DNA from: Parahaliea mediterranea
GTDB taxonomy: Bacteria > Pseudomonadota > Gammaproteobacteria > Pseudomonadales > Halieaceae
Direction of reading: 5' to 3'
DNA: 64,000 bases
NCBI RefSeq assembly: GCF_017255185.1
Contig: NZ_JAFKCZ010000005.1
Location: forward strand, 186,001 to 250,000
Shown here: positions 36,325 through 45,538 of the stretch, piece after piece
Position numbering within the stretch: position 1 is the stretch's first letter
Layout of the letters: the number at the start of each line of letters is the position of its first letter
Program-made: the position numbers and the translations under genes
Notes under the pieces: generated by a model
The model's database searches: none
What the model was told of the DNA's origin: nothing
The model's input: the letters and a program-made list of their open reading frames with translations, nothing else

Positions 36325-38835
36325 TTAGAAGCGGTAGTCGAGGTCGAAGCCGTACATGCGCGGCGGGTTGTACACCACGCCGGCGAAGCCCACTGACTCG
36401 AAGGCGCCGATGCCGCTTTGGCGGTAGAACTCGTCGGTCAGGTTCTTGCCCCACAGGGTTGCGGTCAGGTTGCCGGCGTCCCCCAAATCGATGTCCGACA
36501 GGATCATGCGCGCGTTCACCAGGGTGAAGGCGTCGTTGCGTACGAATTCGTCGAAGCGGTTCTCGATGGTGCCGTAGGTGTAGCCGTCGCTGTAGGCCAC
36601 GTCCACCCGTGCGCTCAACTGGCCGAAGCTGAAGGCGTGGAAGTCGTACTGGATGCCCGCCGAGGCGGTATTCTCCGGCGCGTTGGCGAACACGCCGCGG
36701 TCGCTCACGTCGCAGGTGGTGCCGGGGGCGCCGCAGAACTGGCCGGTGGGATCGAAGAAGCTGTATTCGTCGTATTCCGGATCCAGGTAGCCGTAGTTGA
36801 AGTTCAGGGTCAGGCCCTCCAAGGGGATGGCGATCAGTTCCAGCTCCAGGCCCTGGTAGCTCGCCGCCGCGGCGTTTTGGACCGTGCTCTCCGCGCCGGT
36901 GGTGGTGGGCACGAACTGGGTTACCTGCTTGTCGTCGTATTCGCTGTAGAAGATGGCACCGTTCAGGCGCAGGCGGTTCTCCAGCCACTGGGACTTGAGG
37001 CCAATCTCGTAGGAGGTCAGGGTCTCGGCGTCAAAGGGCTGCTGGTTGGCGATGGAGGTCCGCGACAGGAAGCCGCCGGCCTTGTAGCCGGTGGCCACGC
37101 GGAAGTAACCGGTGACATCCATGTCAAAGGCGTAGTCGAAGGTCAGGCTGCCGCTGGTGTTGTCGAAGGTGGTATCGAAGGTGCCGGAAGCGGGCAGGCC
37201 GTTGACCACCTCGTCGATGGTGATTTCGCGCTCGTCCTCGGTGTAGCGCAGGCCCAGGGTGATATCCAGCCTGTCGTCGAACGCCGCGGGGGTGTAGGTC
37301 AGCTGGCCGAAGGCCGCCCAGGCCGAGTTGTCAGTCTGGTAGCTGCGCTGGGTGCCGAAGTCGCCGAACAGGAACGCGGTCTGCTCGCGGGTGACTTCCT
37401 CGGCTTCTTCGTTGAAGTAGTACAGGCCGGCCAGGTACTGGAACTGGCCCACATCGCCCAGGAACTGGAATTCCTGGGAGAACTGCTCGTGGGATTTGCG
37501 GTTGGGGGCGCCCGCCGCGAACAAGGTGACCACGCCGCCGCCGACAGCGGTCAGGTCGAGGAAGCCGCCGCCGGACAGGCCGGTGCGGTGGTTGAGGTCC
37601 ATTTCGCGGTAGCCGGTGAGGGACTTCACGGTCAGGGTGTCGGTGATGTCCCAGGTGGCGGTGACGCTGTGGCCCTCGATGTCCATCTGCTCCCGGCCGG
37701 CATAGGGCAGGTTCAGCGCGTCTTTGCGGTCCTCGTCCGCCGCCGCGGCGGCGTTGCCGTACACCCCGAGGAAGGTGCCCAGCTGGGCCTGGGCCGGGGT
37801 GGCGCCGCCGAAGGCCGGGTTCGCGGTGTTGGCGAAGGCGGTGCAGCTCGGGTCGGTCGAACACTGGCTGGATACCGGCGCATTGCCAAAGGCGGCGTAG
37901 GTGCCCAGCAGCACGGAATCGGCGATACCGCCGTCATTGGCGCCCGGCCCGAAGCTCAGGTTGGGGTCGAAATTGGCGCCGAACACCGAGGCCGGTACTG
38001 CTTCGGCGCGGGTCAGCTGGAAGGCCGCCGGGGTGCCGGTGCCATCGGTCTTGTCGAAGCTGTAGTCCACCGTAAAGGTGTCGCTGGCCGCCCAGTTCAG
38101 GGCGATGTGGTAGGCGTCGTTATCCTGTTCGCCGAAATCGTCGGCCCTGCCCTGCTGGAAGTTGGTCGTCTCATTGTCCACCCAGCCGCCCTGGGTGTTG
38201 TAGAGGTAGGACAGCTTGGCGGAAACGCCGGCAACCGTCGGCAGGTCGACGATGGTGTGGGCCTTGAGCCGGTCGTAGTTACCCACGCTCACCGACTGCT
38301 GGAACTCGAATTCGCCACTGGGCTTGGCGGTGACGATGTTGATCGCGCCGCCGGTGCTGTTGCGGCCGTACAGGGTGCCCTGGGGACCGCGCAGCACTTC
38401 AATGCGCTCCAGGTCGACCACGTCGAAGGCCAGGCCGTTGTTGCGGGCCATATAGATGCCGTCCATGTAGACGCCCACGGCCGGGTCGACGCTCATCGAG
38501 GGCTCCGGCTCGGTGATGCCGCGGATCGAGAAGTTCACCGTGGCATTGGAGGCGGACTGCCGGTGCAGGGACATGTTCGGGGTGAAATGGGTGACGTCGG
38601 TGACCTGTTCGACACCCATGTTCTCGATGTCCGCGGATGAAAACGCGGAGATCGCGATGGGCGCGTCCTGCAGGGACTCCTCGCGCTTCTGCGCGGTGAC
38701 GATCACCTCCTCCAGGGCGGATGCGCGACGAGGGCTGTCAATCGGGTCCTGGGCCGCTGCCGGCGCGATCGCGGCGGCGAGCGCCAGGGGAAGCGTGGAC
38801 AGGACGAAGGGGTGGCGCGGATTGCGGTGGAACAT
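36325..38835 (-). CDS. TonB-dependent outer-membrane receptor
   Basis: An 836-residue receptor. Signal peptide (HPFVLSTLPLALAAAIAPAAA) is followed by a TonB-box-like region ALEEVIVTAQKREESLQDAP. The plug has FSIRGITEPEPSMSVDPAVG and ERIEVLRGPQGTLYGRNSTGG, and the barrel ends at MYGFDLDYRF. The start MFHRNPRHPF has GAGGT seven bases upstream; an in-frame ATG at 38874 adds 13 unlikely residues. Located just downstream of a LuxR-type regulator gene on the same strand. Resembles receptors for organic molecules in marine gammaproteobacteria, not siderophore receptors; ligand unknown. Confidence 0.92.
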   Translation of the reverse strand: MFHRNPRHPFVLSTLPLALAAAIAPAAAQDPIDSPRRASALEEVIVTAQKREESLQDAPIAISAFSSADIENMGVEQVTDVTHFTPNMSLHRQSASNATVNFSIRGITEPEPSMSVDPAVGVYMDGIYMARNNGLAFDVVDLERIEVLRGPQGTLYGRNSTGGAINIVTAKPSGEFEFQQSVSVGNYDRLKAHTIVDLPTVAGVSAKLSYLYNTQGGWVDNETTNFQQGRADDFGEQDNDAYHIALNWAASDTFTVDYSFDKTDGTGTPAAFQLTRAEAVPASVFGANFDPNLSFGPGANDGGIADSVLLGTYAAFGNAPVSSQCSTDPSCTAFANTANPAFGGATPAQAQLGTFLGVYGNAAAAADEDRKDALNLPYAGREQMDIEGHSVTATWDITDTLTVKSLTGYREMDLNHRTGLSGGGFLDLTAVGGGVVTLFAAGAPNRKSHEQFSQEFQFLGDVGQFQYLAGLYYFNEEAEEVTREQTAFLFGDFGTQRSYQTDNSAWAAFGQLTYTPAAFDDRLDITLGLRYTEDEREITIDEVVNGLPASGTFDTTFDNTSGSLTFDYAFDMDVTGYFRVATGYKAGGFLSRTSIANQQPFDAETLTSYEIGLKSQWLENRLRLNGAIFYSEYDDKQVTQFVPTTTGAESTVQNAAAASYQGLELELIAIPLEGLTLNFNYGYLDPEYDEYSFFDPTGQFCGAPGTTCDVSDRGVFANAPENTASAGIQYDFHAFSFGQLSARVDVAYSDGYTYGTIENRFDEFVRNDAFTLVNARMILSDIDLGDAGNLTATLWGKNLTDEFYRQSGIGAFESVGFAGVVYNPPRMYGFDLDYRF

Positions 38836-38951
38836 ACTTGGTACCTCGATGGACCTTGTTATAGTCGGGCTCACGAGGCTAGGGAGGGCGGCTTGCCGCG
38901 GCTTCCCTCAAATGGATTAAATCGTCCCGGCGCCCGGCGTGGTATGACTAT

Positions 38952-40103
38952 TCAACCGAGTCCCGCCACCGAGCGCAGCACCAGGCTGGCCAGGGCCGAC
39001 TGCTGGTTGACACCGGCTTTCTGGAAGGCGCCCCGCAAATGGGTGCGCAGGGTGTTGCGGGTCACGTTCCACTGCGCGGCGATATCGTCCAGGCTCAAAC
39101 CGTTGGCGAGGGCGATGGCGAGGCGGGCCTCGCTGGGGGTGAAGTCGAACAGCTGCTGCAGTATGCCCTGCTGCTCCGGTGTCAGCAGGCCGGGGGTGCT
39201 GATATAGATGGCGGTGCGGGGGGCGCGCTCCTGGTCCTGAACCAACAGTTTTGCATCGGATGTGTCTCCCGGCGGGACCTTGGGCAGGGGTTTAACCAGC
39301 AGGTGAAGGGCCGGCCCCGGCTGTTCCGGCGTCAGTGTCATGGCCTGGGCCAGCGCCGGGCGATCATCCTGGCTGTCGCCGCCGATCAACTCCCGCAGGC
39401 GACGGTTGTCTCCCGTCCGTAGGGCGACCAGCTTGCCGTTGCGCAGGCGGAGGGTGTCGCCGCGCGCCAGCAGGTGGTTGGCCACCGGGTTCGAGTGCAC
39501 CACCGCGCCCTGGTGATTGAGCATGAGCATCCCGACTTCCAGCCGGCTGGCGATTCTGTTGTAGAGATCGCGCTCCACGGATTGTTCCCGGCTCTGGTCC
39601 AGCAGGTGCAGCAGCTCGCGCAGGTGCGGACCCAGCAGGTTGAACAGGGTCCTGTCCTGTTCGTCAAAGCGCGAATCCCGCTCGCCGCGGGAGGCGCGCA
39701 ACAGCAGGCCCGCGGTGTTGTCGCGCAGGATGTCGAGACCCAGCATCTGGACATTGCCGGAGGGTAGCAGCCATTCGCGGTAGAACGGGGTCTGCCGCAG
39801 CTCCTCCATCGGAATCATTTCTTCCAGCGTGACCGCCTTGCCGTCGGGCAGGTTGAGAAAGGGGTCCAGGGCCGCGTAGTTGTCGGCGTACTGCAACTCG
39901 CTGGTGTCGTTGACCTCCATGCCGCTGACAAAACAGGCCCCCGGGTCGCCGGGCCGCGGACGGGTCAGGGCGAGAACGGTGATGCGCGCATCCATCAGCT
40001 CGCGCAGCCCTTGCAGGAACGTGCCCCAGGGCGGGTCTTCCCGGGGGCCGCGGTACAGGGCCACCAGCAGCTCGTTGAACTGTTCCAGGGTGGGTGGTTG
40101 CAC
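38952..40103 (-). CDS. LuxR-type HTH transcriptional regulator
   Basis: A 383-residue regulator with a GerE/LuxR-type HTH at the C-terminus (about 322-370: FTPSEARLAIALANGLSLDD, then IAAQWNVTRNTLRTHLRGAFQKAG). The N-terminal 300 residues look like a GAF/PAS-type sensory region, with no receiver domain. Start chosen at GTG (40101-40103) because GGAGGAG lies seven bases upstream; a longer frame from 40247 has no ribosome site or domain content. It precedes a TonB receptor gene (116 bases apart) and is divergent from the secreted protein gene at 40462, so it may control one or both. Confidence 0.83.
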   Translation of the reverse strand: MQPPTLEQFNELLVALYRGPREDPPWGTFLQGLRELMDARITVLALTRPRPGDPGACFVSGMEVNDTSELQYADNYAALDPFLNLPDGKAVTLEEMIPMEELRQTPFYREWLLPSGNVQMLGLDILRDNTAGLLLRASRGERDSRFDEQDRTLFNLLGPHLRELLHLLDQSREQSVERDLYNRIASRLEVGMLMLNHQGAVVHSNPVANHLLARGDTLRLRNGKLVALRTGDNRRLRELIGGDSQDDRPALAQAMTLTPEQPGPALHLLVKPLPKVPPGDTSDAKLLVQDQERAPRTAIYISTPGLLTPEQQGILQQLFDFTPSEARLAIALANGLSLDDIAAQWNVTRNTLRTHLRGAFQKAGVNQQSALASLVLRSVAGLG

Positions 40104-40461
40104 TTGGGGGCTCCTCCGGCAGCCCGCTATGGGAGCGGCTATTGTCGCCGAAGGCACGGCTTGAAGACAGGGGGCGGTGGTGGGCCGGCGGGAGGGCGTA
40201 GCGTTCGGTATCCGCCGCGCGGGCAAGGGCTGAAACCAATTCGCCAACCCCTGTTGCAGCGTCAGGATTTTTTACATTTTTTAGTCGGGGGAGGTATAGG
40301 CGGTTTAATAAGCCGATGAACGGTAACTGTTTTTTGATAAATGGCCTGGTTGATGCACAAAGTTCTGAGCTGGCCCAAGCGGTCGAATGCAATGCGTTTC
40401 CTTGTTCGACGCCCCGTGGCCACTCTGGAAGCTGAGCCCGCCGAGGCAAGGGGAATGCATC
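40104..40461. other. Divergent promoter region, no gene seen
   Basis: 358 bases between the LuxR-type regulator and the secreted protein gene. Relative to the surroundings it is AT-rich around 40260-40340, with a T-rich stretch (TTTTTTACATTTTTTAG). A short imperfect palindrome CGGTTTAATAAGCCG lies at 40301-40315. No open frame with coding features was found. Confidence 0.5.
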
Positions 40462-41403
40462 ATGAATAAGCCGTTTACTACCGCACTACTGAACGCGATC
40501 CAACACCCGAAACCACAACTGCTCGCCCTGCTGGCAGCGTCGGCGCTGGCGCCCTATTCGCTAACCGGCGGTGCGCAGGAAGCCTGTCTCAACGACGAGG
40601 CGCAATTCAATAACGCAGTCTGTACCGCCAACGATGTCCGTATCAGCCGGATCGATGTTCTCGATGGCCCGGTCGAGTGTATCGAGGGCGCCGACGTCTC
40701 GATCAACTCGATGGTGGCCGTACTGGAGGGCGGCGCCAAGGAACGCTACGACATCGGCATTTATTTTGCGACCGATGGCGGCGACGCAAAAGCGTCCATG
40801 AGCGGCCAGAACGATGGCTGTATTCGCGATTTCCTGACCCCACTGGGTGATGGCGATGGTGCCTTCGATGACCTGGATGGTGACAGCTGTGGCGACATTA
40901 CCCAGGGAACCACGGAAATGAAGCAGCTCGACGCGGTCAATCTCACGTGCACTGACAGCGACGATAACGGGTTTCTCGACGTGGGTAGCTGCCTGAGCTG
41001 GGACAATAACACCAAGGGGGCTTGCGGCGGTGTCGACGATGTGGCACCGGGCACCCCGTCGAAGTGCAGGTGCGAACCGATACAGGTGGGTGAAATTGTC
41101 GTTATCCCCAGAAGCAGTATTGTGATTCGCAAGGAAGTCACCGGAGGCCAGGTGGATACACAGTGGGGCTTTACCTATATGGACCAGAGCTTCCAGTTGG
41201 GCGACGGCGAGCAGCACAGTCTGGAAGGCCTGACCGCCGGCAGTTACATCGTATCGGAGGATCCTGATGGTACTTCCATACTGGAGAGCATTAGCTGTGA
41301 CGACGAGGACAGCACCACCGATACCGACGCCCGGCAGGCCATGGTGGAACTGGACGACGACGAAACCGTGACCTGCACCTTCACCAACGCCCTGGTCAAG
41401 TAG
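40462..41403 (+). CDS. Secreted, cysteine-rich acidic protein with a prealbumin-like C-terminal domain
   Basis: 314 residues with a long signal segment (LLALLAASALAPYSLTG). The mature chain is very acidic and holds 12 Cys. Middle region has calcium-binding-like acidic loops (GDGDGAFDDLDGDSCGD, DSDDNGFLDVG). The C-terminal 95 residues (SIVIRKEVTGG, QLGDGEQHSLEGLTAGSYIVSED, then VTCTFTNA) match the prealbumin/SpaA-like fold common in secreted repeat proteins. No membrane anchor or sorting tail is visible at the C-terminus (ends FTNALVK). Function unknown; it could be a surface, matrix or adhesion protein. GGGG is present 9-12 bases ahead of the ATG. An earlier ATG at 40387 is out of context. 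Confidence 0.75.
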   Translation: MNKPFTTALLNAIQHPKPQLLALLAASALAPYSLTGGAQEACLNDEAQFNNAVCTANDVRISRIDVLDGPVECIEGADVSINSMVAVLEGGAKERYDIGIYFATDGGDAKASMSGQNDGCIRDFLTPLGDGDGAFDDLDGDSCGDITQGTTEMKQLDAVNLTCTDSDDNGFLDVGSCLSWDNNTKGACGGVDDVAPGTPSKCRCEPIQVGEIVVIPRSSIVIRKEVTGGQVDTQWGFTYMDQSFQLGDGEQHSLEGLTAGSYIVSEDPDGTSILESISCDDEDSTTDTDARQAMVELDDDETVTCTFTNALVK

Positions 41404-41529
41404 TCAACCGCGCACCGCGCGGCAAGGCCGGCCTTTTTCGGGCCGTACCCTCCCGCCGCCCGCCGCATCCGCGCCGGGCGGTATAATCCGCGCCAGCACT
41501 TTGCCCTTCGCTAGCCGCGCGTGGCTCCG

Positions 41530-41590
41530 CCGGGTTGTTCGCGGCCGGGCTGTTAGCGGCCGGGTTGTTAGCGGCCGGGTTGTTAGCGGA
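41530..41590. repeat. 15-bp tandem repeat at the monooxygenase stop codon
   Basis: In the direction of the monooxygenase gene, TAACAACCCGGCCGC-type units repeat about four times from its stop codon onward, so in-frame TAA codons recur every 15 bases. The last unit has GAA instead of TAA. The surrounding 41404-41582 spacer shows no gene. Confidence 0.75.
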
Positions 41591-43538
41591 AGGTGTAGTC
41601 CTCCGGGTCCGGCTGCTTGGTCATCTGCCAGTACTCGATCACCCGGAAGGGCAGGTTGGCGGTCACCCGGCCCTGGTCGTTCTTGTACCAGTTGTCGACC
41701 TGGGGGCAGCCCCAGGCGGTGGCGGCGTTCACCGCGTCGACCCGTTCGTTGTAGGCGTCGTGCACGGCCTGGCGGCACTCCAGGGTCTGCTTGCCGCGCT
41801 CCAGCAGCAGGCGGATGCAGCGCAGTATGTAGTTGACCTGGGACTCGGCGTTGTGGGCGATGCTGCCGGCCACCACCAGGTTGGTGTTGGGGCCGTAGAT
41901 GCAGAACAGGTTGGGGAAATTGGGCACCGTGATCCCCAGGTAGGCGCGGCCGTTGGTCCCGGACCACTGCTCGTTAAGCGAAATCCCATCGCGGCCGGTG
42001 ACTGCCATCGGGAACAGGAAGCGGTCGGCGTGGAAACCGGTGGCGCAGGCGATGGCGTCGACGGCGTGCAGGCGGCCGTCGGCGGTGCGCACGCCGGTTT
42101 CGGTGATCGCCTCGATACCGCTGGTGACCACCTCGACGTTGGGTTTTTGCAGGGCGGCGAGGTAGCTGCCGTTGTCCTGCAGGATGCGCTTGCCGAAGGG
42201 CGGGTAGGTGGGCAGCACCTTGGCCAACAGCTGCGGGTCGCGCACCTGGGATTCAATCCAGGCGGTCAGCTGCTCGCGCATGACGTCGTTGGCGGCGCTG
42301 ACCGAGCGCGACTCTTTCCAGTTGGGGTCCGCCTGGGTCTGTTCGTAGACCCCCTCGGTGGAGGTGTAGAACAGCCAGAAGCGATACCACTTGCTGTAGT
42401 AGGGCAGTTTGCGCAGGGCCCATTTTTGGCCCTCACCCACCGGGGTATGGTAGCCGGGGTTGGGAAACATCCACGCCGGCGAGCGCTGGAATACGGTGAG
42501 GTGCGCCGCGCACCCGGCCAGCTCGGGAATGATCTGGAAGGCGCTGGCGCCGGAGCCGATCACCGCCACCCGCTTGCCCGTCAGGTCCAGGCCCTCGGGC
42601 CATGCGGCGGAGTGGAACAGGTCGCCCTTGAAGCTGTCCCTGCCGGGAATCTCCGGCAGCTTGGGCCGGTTGAGCTGGCCCACCGCGCTGATTACCGCGC
42701 GGGCGACAAGGGTGTCGCGCTTGCCCTCGCCGTCCACCACGGTCACCTCCCAGGTGCCGCTGGCATCGTCGAAGCGCGCCGCCTCCACCTCGGTGTTGAA
42801 GCGGATGCGGCGCTTGACGTCGTAGTCCTGCGCGCAGCGGTCGAAGTAGGCGCGAATCTCGTCCGCCAGCGGGTAGTGGCAGCTCCAGTCGTGGTTGGGT
42901 TCGAAGGAATAGCTGTAGCTGTGGCCCGGCACATCCACCCGGCAACCGGGGTAGTGGTTTTCGAACCAGGTGCCACCGATGCCGGGGTTTTTCTCGATCA
43001 CGGTGCAGGGAACGCCCGCCTCGTCGAGGCGGATGGCCGCCAGCACGCCGCCCATGCCGGCGCCGATGATCACCACCGGGAAGTCCGCGGCGGCGGCCTT
43101 CAGGGCCTCGGTCTCCAGTTGCAGGCCGCGGCGGTCGACGCCGTCCAGGGCGATTTCCTCGCGGATGAAATCCAGGTACTGCTGGTCGAGCTCGTGGCCG
43201 CACATGTATTCGTAGAGATGGGCGCTCACCGAGTCGTCCAGCTCGGGCAGGGTGCAACCGCGGGCGCGGTAGGCGGCGATGGCCTTCAACAGCTCCTCGT
43301 GTACCTGCTCCGCCTCGGCCCGGGTGTAGCCGCCCTCCAGCACTTCCTCGCCCCCGGCGCTGGCCTCGACCACGTTGATCATGCGCGGCGCGCGGACCCG
43401 CGACAGGACGCCGGTGTCGCCGGTCATGTGCACGATGGACATCAGCAGGGCGGGGACATTCAGCTCCCGCAGTTTGTCGCGAATCGCGTCTTCGTGCTCG
43501 GTGATAGGCTCTGCTTGGGCCTGCAGATGATGGACCAT
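41583..43538 (-). CDS. Flavin monooxygenase of the Baeyer-Villiger type
   Basis: A 651-residue FAD/NADPH enzyme that inserts oxygen next to a carbonyl to give an ester or lactone. The FAD motif is GAGMGG (159-164) in VVIIGAGMGGVLAAIRLDEAG. The Baeyer-Villiger fingerprint FKGDLFHSAAWP is at 303-314. The NADPH motif is GSGASA (328-333). About 150 residues precede the FAD domain, an N-terminal extension seen in a subgroup of these enzymes. The ATG at 43538 follows GGAG at good distance; the longer frame to 43652 has no domain content. It is 152 bases downstream of a LysR gene on the same strand. Substrate probably a cyclic or aryl ketone. Confidence 0.9.
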   Translation of the reverse strand: MVHHLQAQAEPITEHEDAIRDKLRELNVPALLMSIVHMTGDTGVLSRVRAPRMINVVEASAGGEEVLEGGYTRAEAEQVHEELLKAIAAYRARGCTLPELDDSVSAHLYEYMCGHELDQQYLDFIREEIALDGVDRRGLQLETEALKAAAADFPVVIIGAGMGGVLAAIRLDEAGVPCTVIEKNPGIGGTWFENHYPGCRVDVPGHSYSYSFEPNHDWSCHYPLADEIRAYFDRCAQDYDVKRRIRFNTEVEAARFDDASGTWEVTVVDGEGKRDTLVARAVISAVGQLNRPKLPEIPGRDSFKGDLFHSAAWPEGLDLTGKRVAVIGSGASAFQIIPELAGCAAHLTVFQRSPAWMFPNPGYHTPVGEGQKWALRKLPYYSKWYRFWLFYTSTEGVYEQTQADPNWKESRSVSAANDVMREQLTAWIESQVRDPQLLAKVLPTYPPFGKRILQDNGSYLAALQKPNVEVVTSGIEAITETGVRTADGRLHAVDAIACATGFHADRFLFPMAVTGRDGISLNEQWSGTNGRAYLGITVPNFPNLFCIYGPNTNLVVAGSIAHNAESQVNYILRCIRLLLERGKQTLECRQAVHDAYNERVDAVNAATAWGCPQVDNWYKNDQGRVTANLPFRVIEYWQMTKQPDPEDYTFR

Positions 43539-43690
43539 GGGCTGGGCTCCCTGTGTTTGGCGATAGTACCGGCCGGTGCTTTTTCCGCCCGGCCCTGGCC
43601 CGGCACGGACCTCCCGCCGGGTCAGTGATTCTGACCGCGAGCGCGGCGCCACACATCCTCCATATAGATGACCTGCGGTGTTGGCCGGGC

Positions 43691-44572
43691 TCAGTCGCTA
43701 TCGCCGGCCCGTCGTTGCAGCAACGGCGCCAGAGTATCCACAAAGGCGCTCACCCGGCGGTTGTTCCGCACCTCGCCGTGGTGGCACAGCCACAGGCCGA
43801 TATCCAGCGCCCTGGTGACGGGGGTGATGGCGCGCAGGTCGCCGATGTCCCCGGCGAGAAAACACCACAGGTGGCTGACCCCGAGCCCCTGGCGAACCGC
43901 CTCGCGCAGCGCGTGCCAGGAGTTGACCCGCAGGCCGACCGCGGTTTGGGCCGGCAGGTGGTGCTGCATCCAGCGGGCCACTTCGGTGTGGGCCATCTCC
44001 CTTCCCCAGCCGATCCAGCGGTGCTCGCCCAGGGGGAGGGTGGCGGGATGGTCCGCGAGGTAGCGCTCGCTGGCGTAGACCGCCCGCTGCAGTACCGCGA
44101 CCCGGCGGCCGCTGAGGTAGTCGGGCAGGTCGTGGGTGACGGCAATGCCGACATCCGCCTGCCGTTGGTTGAGGCTGCTGACCGGGTCCTGGGTGTTGAT
44201 CAGTTCCACGCGCACCGCCGGGTAGGCGTTGCCGAAGGCCGCCAGCTCGGCCATGAATTCCGGCCCCAGCCCCAGGGGGGCGGCGACCCGCAGGGAGCCG
44301 CGCAGTTCCCCGCCGCCCCGTGTCAGCCGGCTCTCCAGCTGGTGAGCTTCCTGCTCGAAGCGGCGGGCGCTGTCGAGGGCGAGCCGGCCCTCCTCCGTCA
44401 GCCGGTAGCCGCCATTGCCGCTCTCCAGCAGCGGCGCGTCCAGCTGCTGCTCAAGCGCGGCGATGCGCCGGGCAATGGTGGTGCGGTTGACCCCGAGTTC
44501 CTCCGCGGCGCGGTTGTAACTGCCGGCCTGGACTGTGGCGAGGAGGTATTTCAAGTCGTTCCAATTCAACAT
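43691..44572 (-). CDS. LysR-family transcriptional regulator
   Basis: A 293-residue regulator: N-terminal winged HTH (MLNWNDLKYLLATVQAGSYNRAAEELGVNRTTIARRIAALE, about 1-45, written here in one run only to residue positions) and a C-terminal periplasmic-binding-like effector domain. It belongs to the group whose recognition helix reads NRTTIARR, with an Arg-rich end. Start is the internal ATG at 44572 rather than 44581 or 44674; no ribosome site decides among them. It is divergent from the SDR/SnoaL/OYE genes with a palindrome between, and upstream of the monooxygenase gene, so it probably controls both sides. Confidence 0.85.
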   Translation of the reverse strand: MLNWNDLKYLLATVQAGSYNRAAEELGVNRTTIARRIAALEQQLDAPLLESGNGGYRLTEEGRLALDSARRFEQEAHQLESRLTRGGGELRGSLRVAAPLGLGPEFMAELAAFGNAYPAVRVELINTQDPVSSLNQRQADVGIAVTHDLPDYLSGRRVAVLQRAVYASERYLADHPATLPLGEHRWIGWGREMAHTEVARWMQHHLPAQTAVGLRVNSWHALREAVRQGLGVSHLWCFLAGDIGDLRAITPVTRALDIGLWLCHHGEVRNNRRVSAFVDTLAPLLQRRAGDSD

Positions 44573-44582
44573 GTGCTGCATA

Positions 44583-44622
44583 TTTGCACTCGATATGTGC
44601 AAAGTAAATCGTTTATTTGCAC
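44583..44622. promoter_or_regulatory. Palindrome and half-site in the lysR/SDR divergent promoter
   Basis: TTTGCAC (44583-44589) and GTGCAAA (44597-44603) form a perfect inverted repeat with 7-base spacer. A third TTTGCAC half-site is at 44616-44622. It lies between divergent genes and next to the LysR start, as expected for LysR-type sites, though the classic T-N11-A spacing is not seen. Confidence 0.55.
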
Positions 44623-44672
44623 GGGTGGCGGGGCTAGTATGGGGCCCCTTTGCGCTACCGGGGAGCCCGATC

Positions 44673-45500
44673 ATGACTCAACGACTGGCGGGTAAAGTCG
44701 CCATTGTGACCGGTGCCGGCCAGGGCATCGGCCGCGCCATCGCCGTGACCCTGTCCCGGGAGGGGGCCGCGGTGGTGGCGGTCGATATGAACCGGCAGGC
44801 GGTGGAGGATACCGCCGCCGCCTGCCCCGGCGAGGCCCTGGCGCTGACCTGCAACGTGACCGACAGTGCCGAGGTGGCCGCGGTCTTCGCCCGCTGCGAG
44901 GAGCGCTTCGGCCGCCTGGACATCCTGGTCAACAACGCCGGCATCGGCCAGGCCCCGGGAGACGGCTCCGACCTCTACCAGCAGCGCATGGCCGAGCGCG
45001 GCGCCCAGCTGGCCCGCGGCGAGACGCCCACGGTCTACGCCGATCACACCATCGACATGGGCGACGAAGGCTGGCTGGCGGTGATGAACGTCAATATTAA
45101 CGGCACCTTCTACTGTTGCCGGGAGGCGTTGCGACTGATGAGCCGCCTGGACATCGCCGGCGCCATCGTCAACATCTCCAGCACCTCGGCCCTGTGCGGT
45201 GAGGGCGGCGCCCACTACTGCGCCAGCAAGGCGGCGATTCTCGGCCTGACCAAGTCGCTGGCCCAGGAGGTGGGCGCTCGCGGCATCCGCGTCAACGCGG
45301 TGGCGCCGGGCCCCACGCGGACTCCGGCCATGGCCGGCATCTCGCGTGAGTGGCAGGACCAGATCGCCCGAGGCGTGTTGCTGGAGCGGCTGGCCGAGCC
45401 GGAGGAAATCGCCAATGCCGTGCTGTTCCTGGCCAGTGGTGAGGGCTCCTATTGCACCGGCCAGACCCTGTGCGCCAACGGCGGCATGCACCTGCTGTAA
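44673..45500 (+). CDS. Short-chain dehydrogenase/reductase
   Basis: A 275-residue classical SDR. Cofactor motif TGAGQGIG (13-20), Asp38 in VVAVDMN suggests NAD(H) preference, NNAG (87-90), catalytic Ser in NISSTSA (168-173), Tyr182 and Lys186 in YCASK. A roughly 33-residue insertion (about 92-125, GQAPGDGSDLYQQRM and on) after NNAG is unusual and may shape the substrate pocket. GGGGAGCCCGATC precedes the ATG. First gene of a three-gene unit with a SnoaL-like and an OYE gene; likely oxidises a hydroxy group to the ketone handled by the others. Confidence 0.9.
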   Translation: MTQRLAGKVAIVTGAGQGIGRAIAVTLSREGAAVVAVDMNRQAVEDTAAACPGEALALTCNVTDSAEVAAVFARCEERFGRLDILVNNAGIGQAPGDGSDLYQQRMAERGAQLARGETPTVYADHTIDMGDEGWLAVMNVNINGTFYCCREALRLMSRLDIAGAIVNISSTSALCGEGGAHYCASKAAILGLTKSLAQEVGARGIRVNAVAPGPTRTPAMAGISREWQDQIARGVLLERLAEPEEIANAVLFLASGEGSYCTGQTLCANGGMHLL

Positions 45501-45538
45501 GCGCCTGAATTTCGACCCAGAATGTAGAGACGCGAGAT

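Noticed and set aside
36418-38640. A 740-codon open frame antisense to a TonB receptor
   Set aside because: No domain features, Val/Gly/Ala-rich. The receptor on the opposite strand is unambiguous.
41535-43628. A 697-codon open frame antisense to the Baeyer-Villiger monooxygenase
   Set aside because: No recognisable motifs, and it begins within the 15-bp repeat. The monooxygenase fingerprint supports the other strand.
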